Below, in pieces: positions 49,852-62,518 of a stretch of 64,000 bases of DNA. Position 1 is the stretch's first letter. Each line of letters opens with the position of its first letter. The stretch is from NCBI GenBank assembly GCA_000231825.2, contig JH720306.1, positions 477,784-541,783 of the forward strand, given 5' to 3'. Position numbers and translations under genes: made by a program. Origin of the DNA: Tetrahymena elliotti 4EA. Taxonomy: Eukaryota > Ciliophora > Oligohymenophorea > Hymenostomatida > Tetrahymenidae. The notes under the pieces are model-generated. The model did no database searches, was not told the DNA's origin, and worked only from the letters and a program-made list of their open reading frames with translations.

Positions 49852-51910
49852 TCATTCATTTTTTTTTTATTCACTTTCGGATGATTGTTTATTTCTCTAG
49901 TAACGTATCTTTTTAATATATTCAGGGTCAAGTTCGTCAACTTCACTTGTTGCCTTTTCTTCTACTGTTTATGAAAAAGCATATTTCTTTGCCTTCTTTT
50001 GACTTTCTTTTGTTTATTTTTCAAGTTCGTTCATGTGATCGAAGGTGTGGAGTGTTTGATACTTGTATAGAGTCTTGTTTAAAGATTCATCAATACCCTT
50101 AATATCTTTATATCTGGTAGAATTAAAACCTTCTTCAGTGTTAATAGGGAGATCTTCAATTTTTTCAGATTAATTTTCAACTTACTCTGAAATTTTATCT
50201 TAAAGTCTTTAAGCATTTTCACTTGGTCCTTAATAGCTGTAGTAATATCTCTTATTAGTTTTTTCAGAATAGAATTCTTCAAGGAAATCCTATTCATTTA
50301 AACGAGGAGAATACTTTTGTACTTTGTTAATATAATCTGGGTCAATACGATAGCAATCGAATTCAATTAAACCATCTTCAAAGTCTTAAAATGAGCAAGT
50401 TTTAAGATAATCAAAGTTTTGCTTAAAGTAATCAGCCATCATGTAAACTTCTGGAGAGTAACGAGGAACTTTTTCAAAGAAAATAGTACTCCAAACAAGG
50501 GCATCAAGCTTTGAGTAAGCATTGTCTCCTTTATTAGTATTAGGATTTACACGGAAGTGATTGTGGAATGCATTACGATTTGCTTACATGTAGTGAATAA
50601 CATCCTTAATGAAATCATTTTTCTTCTTAAGATGAATACGAGAAATACTTTAGAGTTAATTTTTCTTTAAAGATACTAACATTTATTTAGCCATAAATCT
50701 ACTGATTGGAGTGTTAATTTCATTTAAACGATCAGCCATCAACCAGATGTGCATATTTAAAATAGCATGCTCAATATGGAAATCAGCAGGAATGTTCATA
50801 ACACTTGTAAATTCAATAGAATTAGTGTAAATAACAGTACGAATTAAAAGCATTGTGCAAACCATTTCATAACGACGTCTAGAAGTTCTAGAGTAAATAC
50901 CACGTTCAATTAAATAGTAAAGAATTTGACGGAATATTCTTAATACTGTTTTTTATTAACCAATAATCTTTTAAGTTAATTAATTAATGCCTTCCTTGCT
51001 TTCTAAATCTAATTTCTCATAAACTGGACGTAAATCATCATAAATGTTGATATTTCTACCACGCCAGTTCTTCATCAGTTCTTATCTTCTCTAATTAGAA
51101 AGAGTCCATGTGCACTTATATCTGATAGCATTTTTGAGAATGTATTTAGAGTATTTATCTCTTTTCTCTACCAAATATCTAATTTATTTTAAAATTAAAA
51201 TTGCAGTTTATCTTTTTTATAAATTACTTTCTCACAATTAAATTTATATTAAAATAAAGCATTCATTTTGTAGAAAATTCTTTTTTACTTTTTTGAAATA
51301 GAATAAAGCTTTAGCTAAAGTAAAATTTTTAAGAAAAACATAATAATTTAGTATTCTTCTCTTAACAAAATAAATGGAATAATAATAGTATTATTGAGTG
51401 AATATACCTCATTTCAGTATCACGCTCAAAAGGTGTTTAATTTTCATCACCAAAGAAAAATTATCTGTACAAACCAACAATTTTATTCTAAAGTGTTTCA
51501 TAGTCCTTATATTACTCAATGGGAACAACATAACCAGAGATAGGTAGCTTATTAACATATTCATCCATAACTTGCTTGAAGTGATCTTCTTATAATTTAC
51601 TGATAATATATTAAGAATTGATCTAACCCTACTCATGTAGTTTTTTCATTCTCTCAATATCATAGAGCTTTTTCAAAGGAGCTAAAGCTTGATAAGATAA
51701 ATCTAATCCTTTTAAACCTTCAGTGATATACATTTTTGGTGCAATTTCTTCCTTTGTTATACGTCTTCTCATTAAATAAGCTTAAATGCAATTATCGTAT
51801 TCATGGATATGATAATCATATTTATATTCTCTTCCATTAACTATTTCTTGAATTTATTAAGCTTAATTAGAATAAACTGAAAATCTGCGTTGTAATATTT
51901 TTGATAACAT
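49852..51910 (-). CDS. Probable mitochondrial UQCC1/CBP3-type cytochrome b chaperone
   Basis: Two exons, 51910-51408 and 51178-49852, 609 residues, TGA at 49854-49852. The first residues MLSKILQRRFSVYSNQ look like a mitochondrial presequence. The central part (about residues 300-430) has the pattern of the ubiquinol-cytochrome c chaperone domain: a helical run before ILNMHIWLMADRL, matching the family's LHVWLLLVRL block, then YSKLDALVWSTIFF and a following helix near YMMADYFKQNF. In yeast and animals this family binds newly made cytochrome b and the mitoribosome for complex III assembly. The protein is about twice the usual length, with extra N- and C-terminal regions, the latter Glu/Lys/Gln-rich. 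Codon choice (many CGT, GCT, CAC) suggests a well-expressed gene. The family assignment is tentative; the gene model is firm. Confidence 0.75.
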
Positions 51911-53241
51911 TTTCCTTCTACTTTTTATGCTTGGTGTTCTAGTTTTAAAATATTTTCAACTAAATCCTTTAAAATTTAACTATGTCTGATGCTTTTAGTT
52001 TAAATTTTTACTTTTTTTCAGCCTTTATGAATATTATTGATAAATAGGTTAAAAAAATTAAAATTAAAAACAAATTAAGATACAATTTATTTTACAAATT
52101 AATTAAATAATGTTTGTTTAAAAATTAGATACTTTTCTCTTTCTAATTTTATTTACTTTATTTCTTGAAGTTTCTATGCATAAAAATAATATCATTAATT
52201 GCCATCTATTTAAAATTTATATTCTTATCAATCATCTTTATTAAATCTTATTTATAAATCATTTTAATCAATAATTTTTAATTTATTTTTCAAAAAAAAA
52301 TAACATAAAAATATTGAAACTAAATTATGATAAAGCAAATCAAAAATTTTTTAATCTAAAATAGTTTATTTTTATTCACATTTATTTTGAAATTTGTAAA
52401 TATTTTCATTTGATCTAATATACTATTTATCTCATAGTATTATTGAGTTAGGAGATGAAATATTTTCCTTATTCATATTTTAGTTCAAATGAATAGCTTT
52501 GAGTTTTCAAATGTAAACTAACAAATGAACATAATTCCTAAATTAAGAAAGAAACTTATTTTCTATAAATTTGACTTATAAACTTGGTAAATATTTTGTA
52601 GTCGGAAAATTTTTTAAGCAGTGAAAATACATAATGTTTTTTTAATAAATTAATTTCAAATATAAATTATCTTTAAAATTCAACTCATTTATTTTATTCG
52701 CAAAATATTTAATTTTTCCAAGATAAATCTTTAGATTATAATTTTTTTTTTCAATAATTTAAAAAACAGTTAATGATTTATTAAAATACAGTTTTTTTTG
52801 GTTTATTTTTTTAAATGGAGAATATCTCTATTTAGTATGCATTTATTTTTGGTTTAGTTAAAAATATTTGTATTTAATATTGATGATGAAAACAATATTT
52901 TATTTTATCAAAATTATATTGTTTTAATTTATTTCTGTGGTTTAAATTAATTTCAAACATCATCAATTTAATACAAATGTGTGTAAATTTTATTTTAAAT
53001 AAATGATTAAATTATTTTAATAAAAATAACTATTTGATGAAGAATATTTTAAATTATTTTTTGTGTAATTCTAGTAGATCATATTTTTAGAAGATGAATT
53101 AATTTTTTGACAATTTCATAGTAATTTATGAGAAGAATAGATAGATACTTAATGGAATTGATATAAATAGAAATAATAAAATAATTAATTTTTTTAAATT
53201 AATTTATTTGATGTATACATATTTTTTTAATAAATTATAAT
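51911..53241. other. Intergenic, no gene seen
   Basis: 1.3 kb of AT-rich DNA between the UQCC1-like start and the ankyrin gene stop. Contains the promoter of the former. No frame, RNA gene or repeat seen. Confidence 0.5.
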
Positions 53242-54066
53242 TCAAGAATCGCTCATAGTTTCTTCCTTTTTAACTTCTTCATTACTAGTGTAATCTTCTA
53301 AACCTTCATAAATTGACATATCTTCTTTAGTTACTTTAGCTAATACCTCCTATTTATTATTAAATTTTAAATTATATAAAATTTAAGAAAATTATTATAT
53401 TTATTACAGCACATTCCTTTTAGTTGAAAACAACTGCTTCATCGAAAGGAGTTTTTTTAAGAGAATTGGAAATATTAGGATCAGCTTTCAAAGTTTCAAG
53501 CATGTAGACAATAACTTCTTTTTATCCGTTAATAGCAGCCCAATCTATTTTTATATAAATTTATTATAAACTTATCTATTTTATATATTTGCTAAGATAA
53601 TCAATATTATAAATGGTTTTATTTTTTACGTAAAGGAGTATTTTAATCACAATTTTTATGGTTAATAAATTTCTATTTCTTTTCTTCTTAATTCTCCCAC
53701 TTATCTAACTCTTCTTTAATTAACATGAGAGCTTAAATATGTCCATTAGCACATGCCATATCTTTTCAATTTAAAATAATTTATTAATTAATCATAATTA
53801 ATTTTAAATATTTACGAATGGCATTATTTAAACTATTATCAAACCATGTAATATCGCATCCTTATTGAATACAATCCTTAGCTTCTTCTAAGTCGCTATT
53901 TATAATAAATCATTAAAAACTCTAATCTTTTGTGAATATTTCTGTTTTACTTATATCTGCAACAATCTACAAAATACTCTTCTAAGCAAGAGTAAGGTTC
54001 TCCTTCTTCTTCTTAAGGATTGTTCATTTCCAAAACTTCTTCTTACTTCTTAATTTCCTCAGCCAT
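53242..54066 (-). CDS. Small ankyrin-repeat protein
   Basis: Five short exons separated by introns of about 50-85 nt, ATG at 54066 and TGA at 53244-53242; roughly 185 residues. After an acidic N-terminus (EEIKKQEEVLEMNNPQEEEG) come three ankyrin-type units: NDLEEAKDCIQQGCDITWFD, then AIHDMACANGHIQALMLIK, then NTPLHWAAINGQKEVIVYML, followed by a partial unit KADPNISNSLKKTPFDEAV. The tail EDYTSNEEVKKEETMSDS is acidic. Ankyrin repeats bind proteins; the partner is unknown. No catalytic domain. Two introns interrupt the His of conserved LH or IH pairs, a sign that the repeats arose by duplication of an exon unit. Confidence 0.88.
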
Positions 54067-54450
54067 TTTAATATCCTATGTAAATATGTCTATATATTCT
54101 ATAAGCAAATATGTTGTATTTATTATTTTCGTATTTTTAATTAATTATAAATCAATTAGTAATTTTACCCAAATATACTAAAAATTAATTTAATCTTGCT
54201 AAGTAGAAGATTTATTATCCAACAAAAATATATAGAATCTGATAAATATTCTTGCTTATAGTAGGCTCAGTAAACCAAAAAAAATCTAATTCCGTTTGTT
54301 AAAATGTAAAACCTCTCCAAAATCACAAATTTTTTGAAAATAAAATGAAAAAAAAAGATTAATTTTAAAAGGTAGAAAAGCAAATAAAAACATCGCTTAA
54401 AATTTTAAAATAAAAAGAATATTAAATTTAAATTAATTTTAAGATAAAAA
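54067..54450. other. Upstream region of the ankyrin gene
   Basis: AT-rich promoter-side sequence between the ankyrin start and the tandem duplication that follows. Nothing recognised. Confidence 0.45.
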
Positions 54451-55150
54451 AAGATAAAAAAGAAAAAGCATCATATTACGATGATATTATGATATGATAG
54501 TATTTGATTGTAGAAATTTACATTAATCATTTCTAAATTAATAAAAAGAATATCATAGCAGAGTTGAAATGTGTTTTAGAGTTTTAGTTACTTACATATT
54601 ATATTGATAAATATTTTCCAATAAAAGATGAAGAAATCGATTATTTTTCTTCTTATTTTTTAAAAATTTTTTAGTTTTGGTTATATACTATTTTAAATTC
54701 AAATATTTTTAATCAAATTTATTAAGAGATATAAAAAATTGTTTATGCAAATATATGTTGAAACTACTAATAATAATTTTAAGATAAAAAAGAAAAAGCA
54801 TCAAACTTTTATGATGCGATGGTATTTTATTGTAGAAGTTTGTAATGATAATTTTTAAAAGAATAAAAAGAATAACAAAGTTACAGAGCATTTTAGATTT
54901 TTAGTAATTTATATTTTACATTGATTTATTATTTTACAAACAAAAAGCAAAGTGAATAATAATAATAATAATATATTATTATCACAAGAAATCAAACATT
55001 TTTCTTCTTATTTTTTAAAAGTTTTTTAATTTTGGTTATCTTCATGATATTTTATTCTATTTTAAAAATAATTGTTAATATAAATGATTAAAAGAGATAA
55101 AAATTACTTATGTAAGAAGAGTAGATGTTTGAAACAACTGATAAGAAATT
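54451..55150. repeat. Tandem duplication covering the 3' end of the ATG2-like gene
   Basis: Two diverged copies, about 54451-54780 and 54781-55150. Both start AAGATAAAAAAGAAAAAGCA, share GTAGAA(A/G)TTTG-type stretches, TTTTTCTTCTTATTTTTTAA and TAGTTTTGGTTAT-like segments, and end near ATGTTTGAAAC or ATGTTGAAAC. The right copy contains the last about 50 codons and 3' flank of the ATG2-like gene; the left copy is a decayed duplicate of that end, lying just downstream of the gene. Confidence 0.85.
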
Positions 55151-58100
55151 TCTAGTTTCTGTGAATATACTTTATTGGAACCCTTTTACTCCCTCAATAA
55201 GACCTGTTGCTATTCTTCCATTATTTTTAAAGGATTTATAAGGTAAAATAACAATATTTGCTAGATTTTTTGTTATATTAGTAATATTTCTAATTAAAAC
55301 AACATCAGACATGATTTAAAGAATTTATCTATTCTTCATAATATGAACATCAAATGTTTTATAGTAGTGGCTTTATAAATAGAAAACTAAGTCTTAGTCA
55401 AATGTTATTCCTTTTTCTTTAGAATTGTAGTACTGATCAAATATTAATACAGAATCTTTTAAAATGCTATTCACAAACCAATTAACAGTAATTTCTATCT
55501 CAATAGGACAAATTTAAATAAGAGATAATTTATAAAATTAATTATCTGCATCCTCAGATTCATTATATTATCCATTACATATTTCATAATCATCATTATC
55601 AAATTCTTCATCCTTTTAATTATCTAATTTAATCTCTTCTTACAAAGGTATTTCTTATTCTGGATCGCTTTGCTAATATATTTTAGAACCCTTGTTAAAA
55701 AGAATAGCTTCATTATGTTCAGGCTTTATTTAACTTTTACTGACAGATATTTAATCTAAATCTATGTGCATTTAACTTAAATCTTCCAATAGCTATTTAT
55801 GAACCTTATCAATAGTCAGCTTTATTCTAGATAAATAAGTTCTTAAAGAAATTAACCTCTTAAGTTCATCAATACTTATATCAATCAAAATCATTTTCTG
55901 CTTACTATCTTTCTTCTATATTATTAACTAAGCAGAATTACCTACTGTGCCTATTTTATATCAAAAATTATATTCTAAATAAAGGTCAATTGCAAATAAT
56001 AAAATAGAGAAAATTTTTAAAAAATTAAGAAATTCATTTCATTTCTTAAAAAGTAAGCTTTTTCAAAAGATCTATATCCTATTTTAACTCTTCTTACTTA
56101 TTATGTTTGCTTGATTTAGTTTTTATTTTTTCGTTTTTTTCATTTATTTATTTTTTTTATCTATCTCATTTTTACATATTTGTTTATTTACTTAATTATA
56201 TATTTTTGCTTTAGAAATATTTATATTTTGAAAAAGCTAGGCTATTTTGACTTGAATAAAAAAATTGTGTATTTTTTAATAAACAAGCTTTCAATTATGG
56301 TTAATTATTTAGATGTTTAGTTATAAATTACTGGTATGTGTTATTAAATAATAAATGATAAAATGGAGTATTTGTTTTATGAATATTGCTTTTGATAATA
56401 ATTAATTATTGTAAAACATAATTAAAGAACTGTAAAGAAATCAAAATTAGGTTTTTTGCTTGAATGTGGATTGTAAATAAGAATAATAAGAGTAAATTTT
56501 TTACCTTGTAGTTCGATTCCATGAATGCACAAGTTAATTTTTTTAGTGGTAGCAAATTAAGAATAGAGAATAGTAAGTTTATTGAATGTTAATAGCAAGT
56601 TTTATTTAGTGTCTCTTTTTTAAAGTCTTACTCTGACTGGCATTGTTATTTTTTGTTTGGTATCAAAATCAAAATCTTTACCAGAGAATATTTATATTTC
56701 AAATTTATTGATTGTAAAATCTAAGTATGTTATTGGCATTTAATCATCTTAATTATGTTTATGGAAATATTCTATATCTTGATCTTTAGCATTGTTTTAG
56801 AATTAAAAGTTTTACTCTTCCTCGATTTCGAACTCTTCACCAAAAACTTCAAAATCTAATGAGTCTTTACTTTAGATTGGTCGTTAGCTATTTATATTTA
56901 CATTATTTTAGTTTATATTTTCTTGCTAGTTTTACTACTTTTAGCTTTTTTAAAGTGAGTTTCTTTGGTTCTTAGGAGATTAATTTGATTATTATGAGTT
57001 ACTCAGTTCAATATTTTATTCTTTAGTCAAAGATTCAGTCAATCTCTAAAATAATAATGAAATTAATGTAATGTGCAATGGGAAGGAAATGATTGAATCC
57101 TTGCAAGCATTAACGTATAGTTTTTCTATCTATAAAGCTATAGAAAAACTATCCCTTGCTTATTTAAGCTACATAGAACATTCAATTTCTATAACATTAT
57201 AGAATCCTAATTACTCTAGTTAGTTAACAACATCATATTATTTGTTATCCAAATGAACTCTAGATTCTTAAGAATTAATATCTCTAAATACAAAATTTTA
57301 TCTGCACAAAACAAGAGGGTTCAAGTATTTCTTTTAATCATCAAATACTAATGTGTAGAGATCCAATCCTTTTATTTCTAATTAAAATTCTAAATTATTT
57401 TCTGTTTTCTTTTTCGTTTCATACGAAGTATTCTAATTGATAGAAAATGCTGGCTGAGAAGAAAATGTTTTATAAATATCTGTTTATCTATACTTTAATT
57501 TCTTGATCATTATATTTCTAAGGAGTAAGACTGATCTTTAATTAGTAAAGAATGCCCCTTTTTTGTTTTATTCCGCTATATTTTCATATACTTTAGGTAG
57601 TTTTTATCTGATATCTTTATCATGGAATGGAAAGATATCTATAGTAACATTATTTATATACAAATTTCCTATTTCGATTTAAGTAACTGTTTCATTCTAT
57701 TTTACTTATGCAAATTATTTTGGAAAATTATCATTCTGTTCTTATTAACTTTAAACTATTTATATTACTTCATTTTAAAAAGCATTCTCTTTTGGTATTG
57801 TTTCTGGTTTTGCTTCAAAGAGGTTAGCTATGTCTAAAAAGTTTTAAATAATTTCTGATCTGAAATCGCCAAATCTAATGATGAAATCTTGAATTGCGAT
57901 ACTTGAGAATATAATTTTATTTTTAGTTTTTTTAATTACATTATCATTTTCAGGTTATTCTTCTTCGCCATCTTCTGAAACAGCTAAGTCGCTTAAATTA
58001 TTTTAATTTTATTCTTATATTTTGAGAATATTTTTAGGATCACTTTTCACTTTGATATTTTATTATTCTACTTTATATGATACTTTCAAATATATAACAG

Positions 58101-61100
58101 GTTTTATTTTTGATGCATCTCTTTATTCTTAACCTTGAATATGAGATTGATTTTATTTCTTATTTTAATCAAGAAAAGCAGAATTTCTTCTACCCCTTTC
58201 ATTCTTATCTAGATCTATTATATTAAAGTTACTTTCTGTCAGATTATGCTCCTCCTCTATAAGTTTAGGGTCGTAATATGATGTAGAATATATAAGAAGC
58301 TTATTTTCTAATTCATTTAACTCACTGCTAATTTAGATAGATGAATTAAATGTTAAATCTTCTCCTTATTGATACTTTTTATAATTTCCTAGTTTAATTT
58401 TAGTCTATAGGTGATCAACTAGATAAATTTCATATAATTTAAGATTTAATTGCTATCCTCTATCTATTGCAATAATACTATGACGAAGTATAAATTAAAT
58501 ACAAAAATTTTAAGGAATAAGTTAATAAGCAAATGGTGAATATTTTTTATCAGTTTATTCCTTTAGTATGTATGAAAGCAAAGTTCCTTTATTTGGATTT
58601 TTAATTGGACTATTGGCATTAGCATTCTTAGCATTTTAGCTATTTTTGTAACTTTTTAAATAAATAATTCTAATATCTAGTTTGTTAATATAAATTTATA
58701 ATTAGAACTCACTAAGAAAATTTGAAACTTCAGGTTCCTGTTCGTAGAGATATTATGAATTAAATTATAAAGACAAACCCTCATTAAAATCAAAATCTTA
58801 TCCCTAACCATCTTCCGATTTATCTTCATCATTTGAATTTTCTTTTTTTATTAAGGTTCTAGATGATCTACTCACCTCTCTATCAAATTTCTTTATTAAT
58901 AAAATAATTCATTAACAGAATGAAAATAAAATGATGAAAATATAAATATTACTTAAAGTTTCTTCAATAAATTTTGATAATCCTAGAATAGACTTTATTA
59001 TTTTTCAACTAAAGCAAGGATTTTATTTACATTTTATACATTTACTTAAAGCTATCCAATGTTAAGATTCATTTGATTACTATTGAAAACTTGTGCTGAT
59101 TAATTAGAAAATTGCTGTTAATTAACTAAAACTACATCTAGCTTGACTGATTCGATATCTAATAAATTATTAAACTTGAAAATAGGCTCTACTGACTCTA
59201 AGCATAAATCTTTATTTATTTTAAGTAGGCCAACTACTGCTTTTTCTAAACGTAATTAAAGGGTAGTATTTTGATCAGCTGATTTTTAATAAGTAAAATT
59301 AATATTATTAAATTAGACTGCAAAATTTTCAGCTAAATATTTCTTATTATTCATAACTTATTTCATTAAATTAGAGCAAAAGCAAGTAGTGTTATTGAAA
59401 CACATCAAAGAAGAAATACTATTCATATCATACTTTCTTAGAGCTTGCTTGAAATTATTCTTTTCTTGGTAAGACAAATAAACAAATTTAAATTTCTAAA
59501 TATTCAATGAGAATTCCACCTAAAGAGGCTCTTTTTATTGTTTAGCTTCTTCATCTTTCTATTTTTTCTAATTCAAAGCATTTTAAAATTTTTCTATTTG
59601 CTCTGATTATTGATAATATTAATCTAATAAAGTAATATTTTCTGTCCTCTAAAGCCTACTATCATAGACTTCATATTATTCTGTAAACTTAACCCATTCA
59701 TCACAAGGATAGATAATCTAGTAAATATCTCTCAAAATTCTTAGGTCGAAACTAGTATACATGCATCCTATGTTAGCTTATCCATCTATCACATTGCCTC
59801 TCTTAATCAGTTCCTATTTAAAAAATAAGAAATTAACATATTTTTACAAAATAAAAACTAATAATTTACAAGTGAAAAAGCCAAATCAGATTAATTTTTT
59901 TATTTTTCTTCACTCAACCAATTTTAGTTGAATAGAATGTCTTATTTATATTACACTCTTGAGATATTTCTTGCATTCTAATAAACATTCTTTGGTTATT
60001 AATTTGGTTTTTTTTGGCTCTTGATTAATAAAATGTATGAAATGCAATAATGTTGATAACTCTAATTAATCTACCAAGGCTTTAAATCTAATGCTGGCTT
60101 TTTGTTCTCTTGAGTTTCCTCGGTTATTTATTCTAGAGGCATAGAAACTCTGCTTGATTAGAGTAAACTTGGCTAAATTTCTGACATTGAATAAAACATT
60201 TCATCATCGCCATTTTAATCGTTTTTAATAGATTTATAATACTAACTTCCATTTTAAATATAGCTATCTCTATTCTATTATCTTATTTAGCTTTATCCAA
60301 AATGTTCTAAAGCAGACTAAAAAATTTCTTCTGAGTAACTTTTTTCAATATTTTGAGCTTACTATACTTTTGAATACTGAGAACAGCTAAAATAAAATTA
60401 TTTAAACTTAAAAAACTTCTTTTTGTAAAACAAATTAAAAATTTTACATCTTAGAATTCTCCGTGTGTGAATTAGCAGGAAAAGCAAGCTACGAAGATTA
60501 CACATACTATGTATGCTATGCAGGTTAAATAGGCTAAAGAGGATTCTACTTGATTTCAGAGAAAATTCCACAATTATCAATTAAATTAACATCAATCAGC
60601 TTTACAGATCTAATAGAAATAACTTTTTTTGTAGGTGAATGAGTGATTATTTTAAAAGCTTTTAGCTAAAATAAGAAATAGCTGCAAGGTATAGTATCAT
60701 TGAAAGATGTTTTATCAATATATATTTAACATGCGTTATTCTAAGCACCTTACTAATTTTGAATTCTTACTTTAGAAATTTTATTTACTTATTCAGAAAC
60801 TTATTCTCTAGGATAAAATATTTTTTCATTCATTTCATCATAGTAGTAAATCCAATTCCTCAAATATAATTAATTATTACAAATCTCTTCAATATCCCCA
60901 CCTTCTTATTTCATTGGTAAAATTCTTTTATCTTCATCAACTTTTATATGTCTCTTAAGCAGATAAACATTTATTGCAAATATTTTAAAATCGAATTAGG
61001 TGTTATAAAAATCAAACTAAATCTAATTCATTAAATCAAATTCATCACTTTAACTGCTATTTTAAGATTTACTTAAATTTGGATTTTAAGAATCTTCTTT

Positions 61101-62518
61101 TTTATCATTCATCTCTCTCTACTCGTTCTCTTTATCTCTAATCTCATTTTCTTCTCCTTATTTAATTTAAAAGTGACTATTATCTGTAACAATCACGCTC
61201 TTCAACTATTATAAATTCTCAAAATCCTCTTGCTCATGTTAACTTTTATTTTCTAACACTTTTTGTTTATGTTGTCTATTATCAGTATTAAAAATAGGAT
61301 TTCCTATTTAACAAAAGTTATTCCTTTTGTATTCATTAATTTTTCTCATCTTTTAATAGCTACTGAGCTAATTATAAAAATTTGAAAGAACTTTTAGTTA
61401 TATAGGATCTAACTAAACTTCTATTGGAGGTATATATATTTTAACACTTTTAACTGTGGCATCATTCGGGTTGAACAAAGTTTCAATTTATAAGTGATTA
61501 GGCAAAAATGATTCATCATCAAAATTTTAATTTTTAACATCTTTTTCTACCATAGATTTAGAGAAATCAAATAAATATGATGAATTTAAATTATCAAAAA
61601 CCTTATTATTTTGGCTCTAAACAGCTTATCTAAATTATTTCATTTTAAATGATGTTGTAAATATGCATTAACTATCATTAATAGTAGGGTAAGAGAAAGG
61701 AAACTCTTTTAAATCGCTCTATTTCTTTAGTAAAAATAATAAAATATTGAATATTTTCTTCAATTAAATATTGAATTCTAAATTACCTTAGTTGGTTTTA
61801 TAATAAATGCACTAATTTCCTTCATCTTTATCCAATAAAGATTTTCAGATTTCTCCTTTTAGACTTTTAATTTCTTTTAAACTTCATCTTTTTTCTATTG
61901 ATAAATTTTTAATTTCTTTAATCTAAGCATAGCATAAGATTGTTTCTCTAAACCATCCTTATTCATATATAAATCAACTACTAAATCATTCACACTTAAT
62001 TTGATATTTGAAAGAACCTATCTTATAAATTATTTAAACATATCTTGTTTACCTTATTTTTATTTTCCATTTTCATTATAAAATTCTTCCTCTTCTTCAT
62101 CTTCATCTTTCAAATCTATTTCTTAAATCTCAGGTTCAGGAACATTGTTATTTTACCCCATTTAAAAGTTTTTTTGCTTGTGATAATTACTACCAAATGC
62201 CAATACTAAATGCACTTTATCAATCTAAACTTCTATATCTTTAGTAGCTAAATCTTTAAAAGATGCTATTTATATTTTTAATTTGCCTATAACTCCTTCC
62301 TTCAATTTATATGGAGAGTTATTGAGATATGAATTGTTTATTTTTTTAGCAGAAAGGGGTAAATTATCAAGTTCCAAAATATTATTTTTAAAATCGCTGA
62401 GCTTTATCTCTCTATCAATTAGATTATCAAACAATCTTCCAAAAAGGAATTTAAAAAGCTTCCTAACTGGCCCTAACTCACTAAATTTATCTAAAATGAA
62501 CCCTAAAAACCTTTGCAT
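54992..62518 (-). CDS. ATG2: ATG2-like bridge lipid-transfer protein (chorein family)
   Basis: Multi-exon gene over 7.5 kb, ATG at 62518 and probable TGA at 54994-54992, well over 1,800 residues; only some introns are placed (for example one at about 61790-61735 and one near 56490-55950). The N-terminus is chorein-like: KLFKFLFGRLFDNLIDREIK, LDNLPLSAKKIN, YKLKEGVIGKLKIQIASF and DIEVQIDKVHLVFG. Around 61400 an exon carries VKIYIPPIEVQLDPIQLKVL, typical of VPS13/ATG2 rods, and near 59720 the segment GCMYTSFDLRILRDIYQIIY. The C-terminus IVILPYKSFKNNGRIATGLI followed by EGVKGFQQSIF matches the ATG2 end. ATG2 moves phospholipids from the ER into growing autophagosomes. VPS13 is the alternative; absence of a visible VAB region and the size favour ATG2. 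Exact exon structure is unresolved. Confidence 0.8.

Noticed and set aside
56505..56525. GTTCGATTCC resembling a tRNA T-loop
   Set aside because: No acceptor stem, D-arm or anticodon arm can be built around it, and it lies in the ATG2-like gene region.
57117..57152. 13-bp perfect inverted repeat with a 10-base loop
   Set aside because: It falls in coding sequence of the ATG2-like gene with a normal frame through it; probably chance in AT-rich code.
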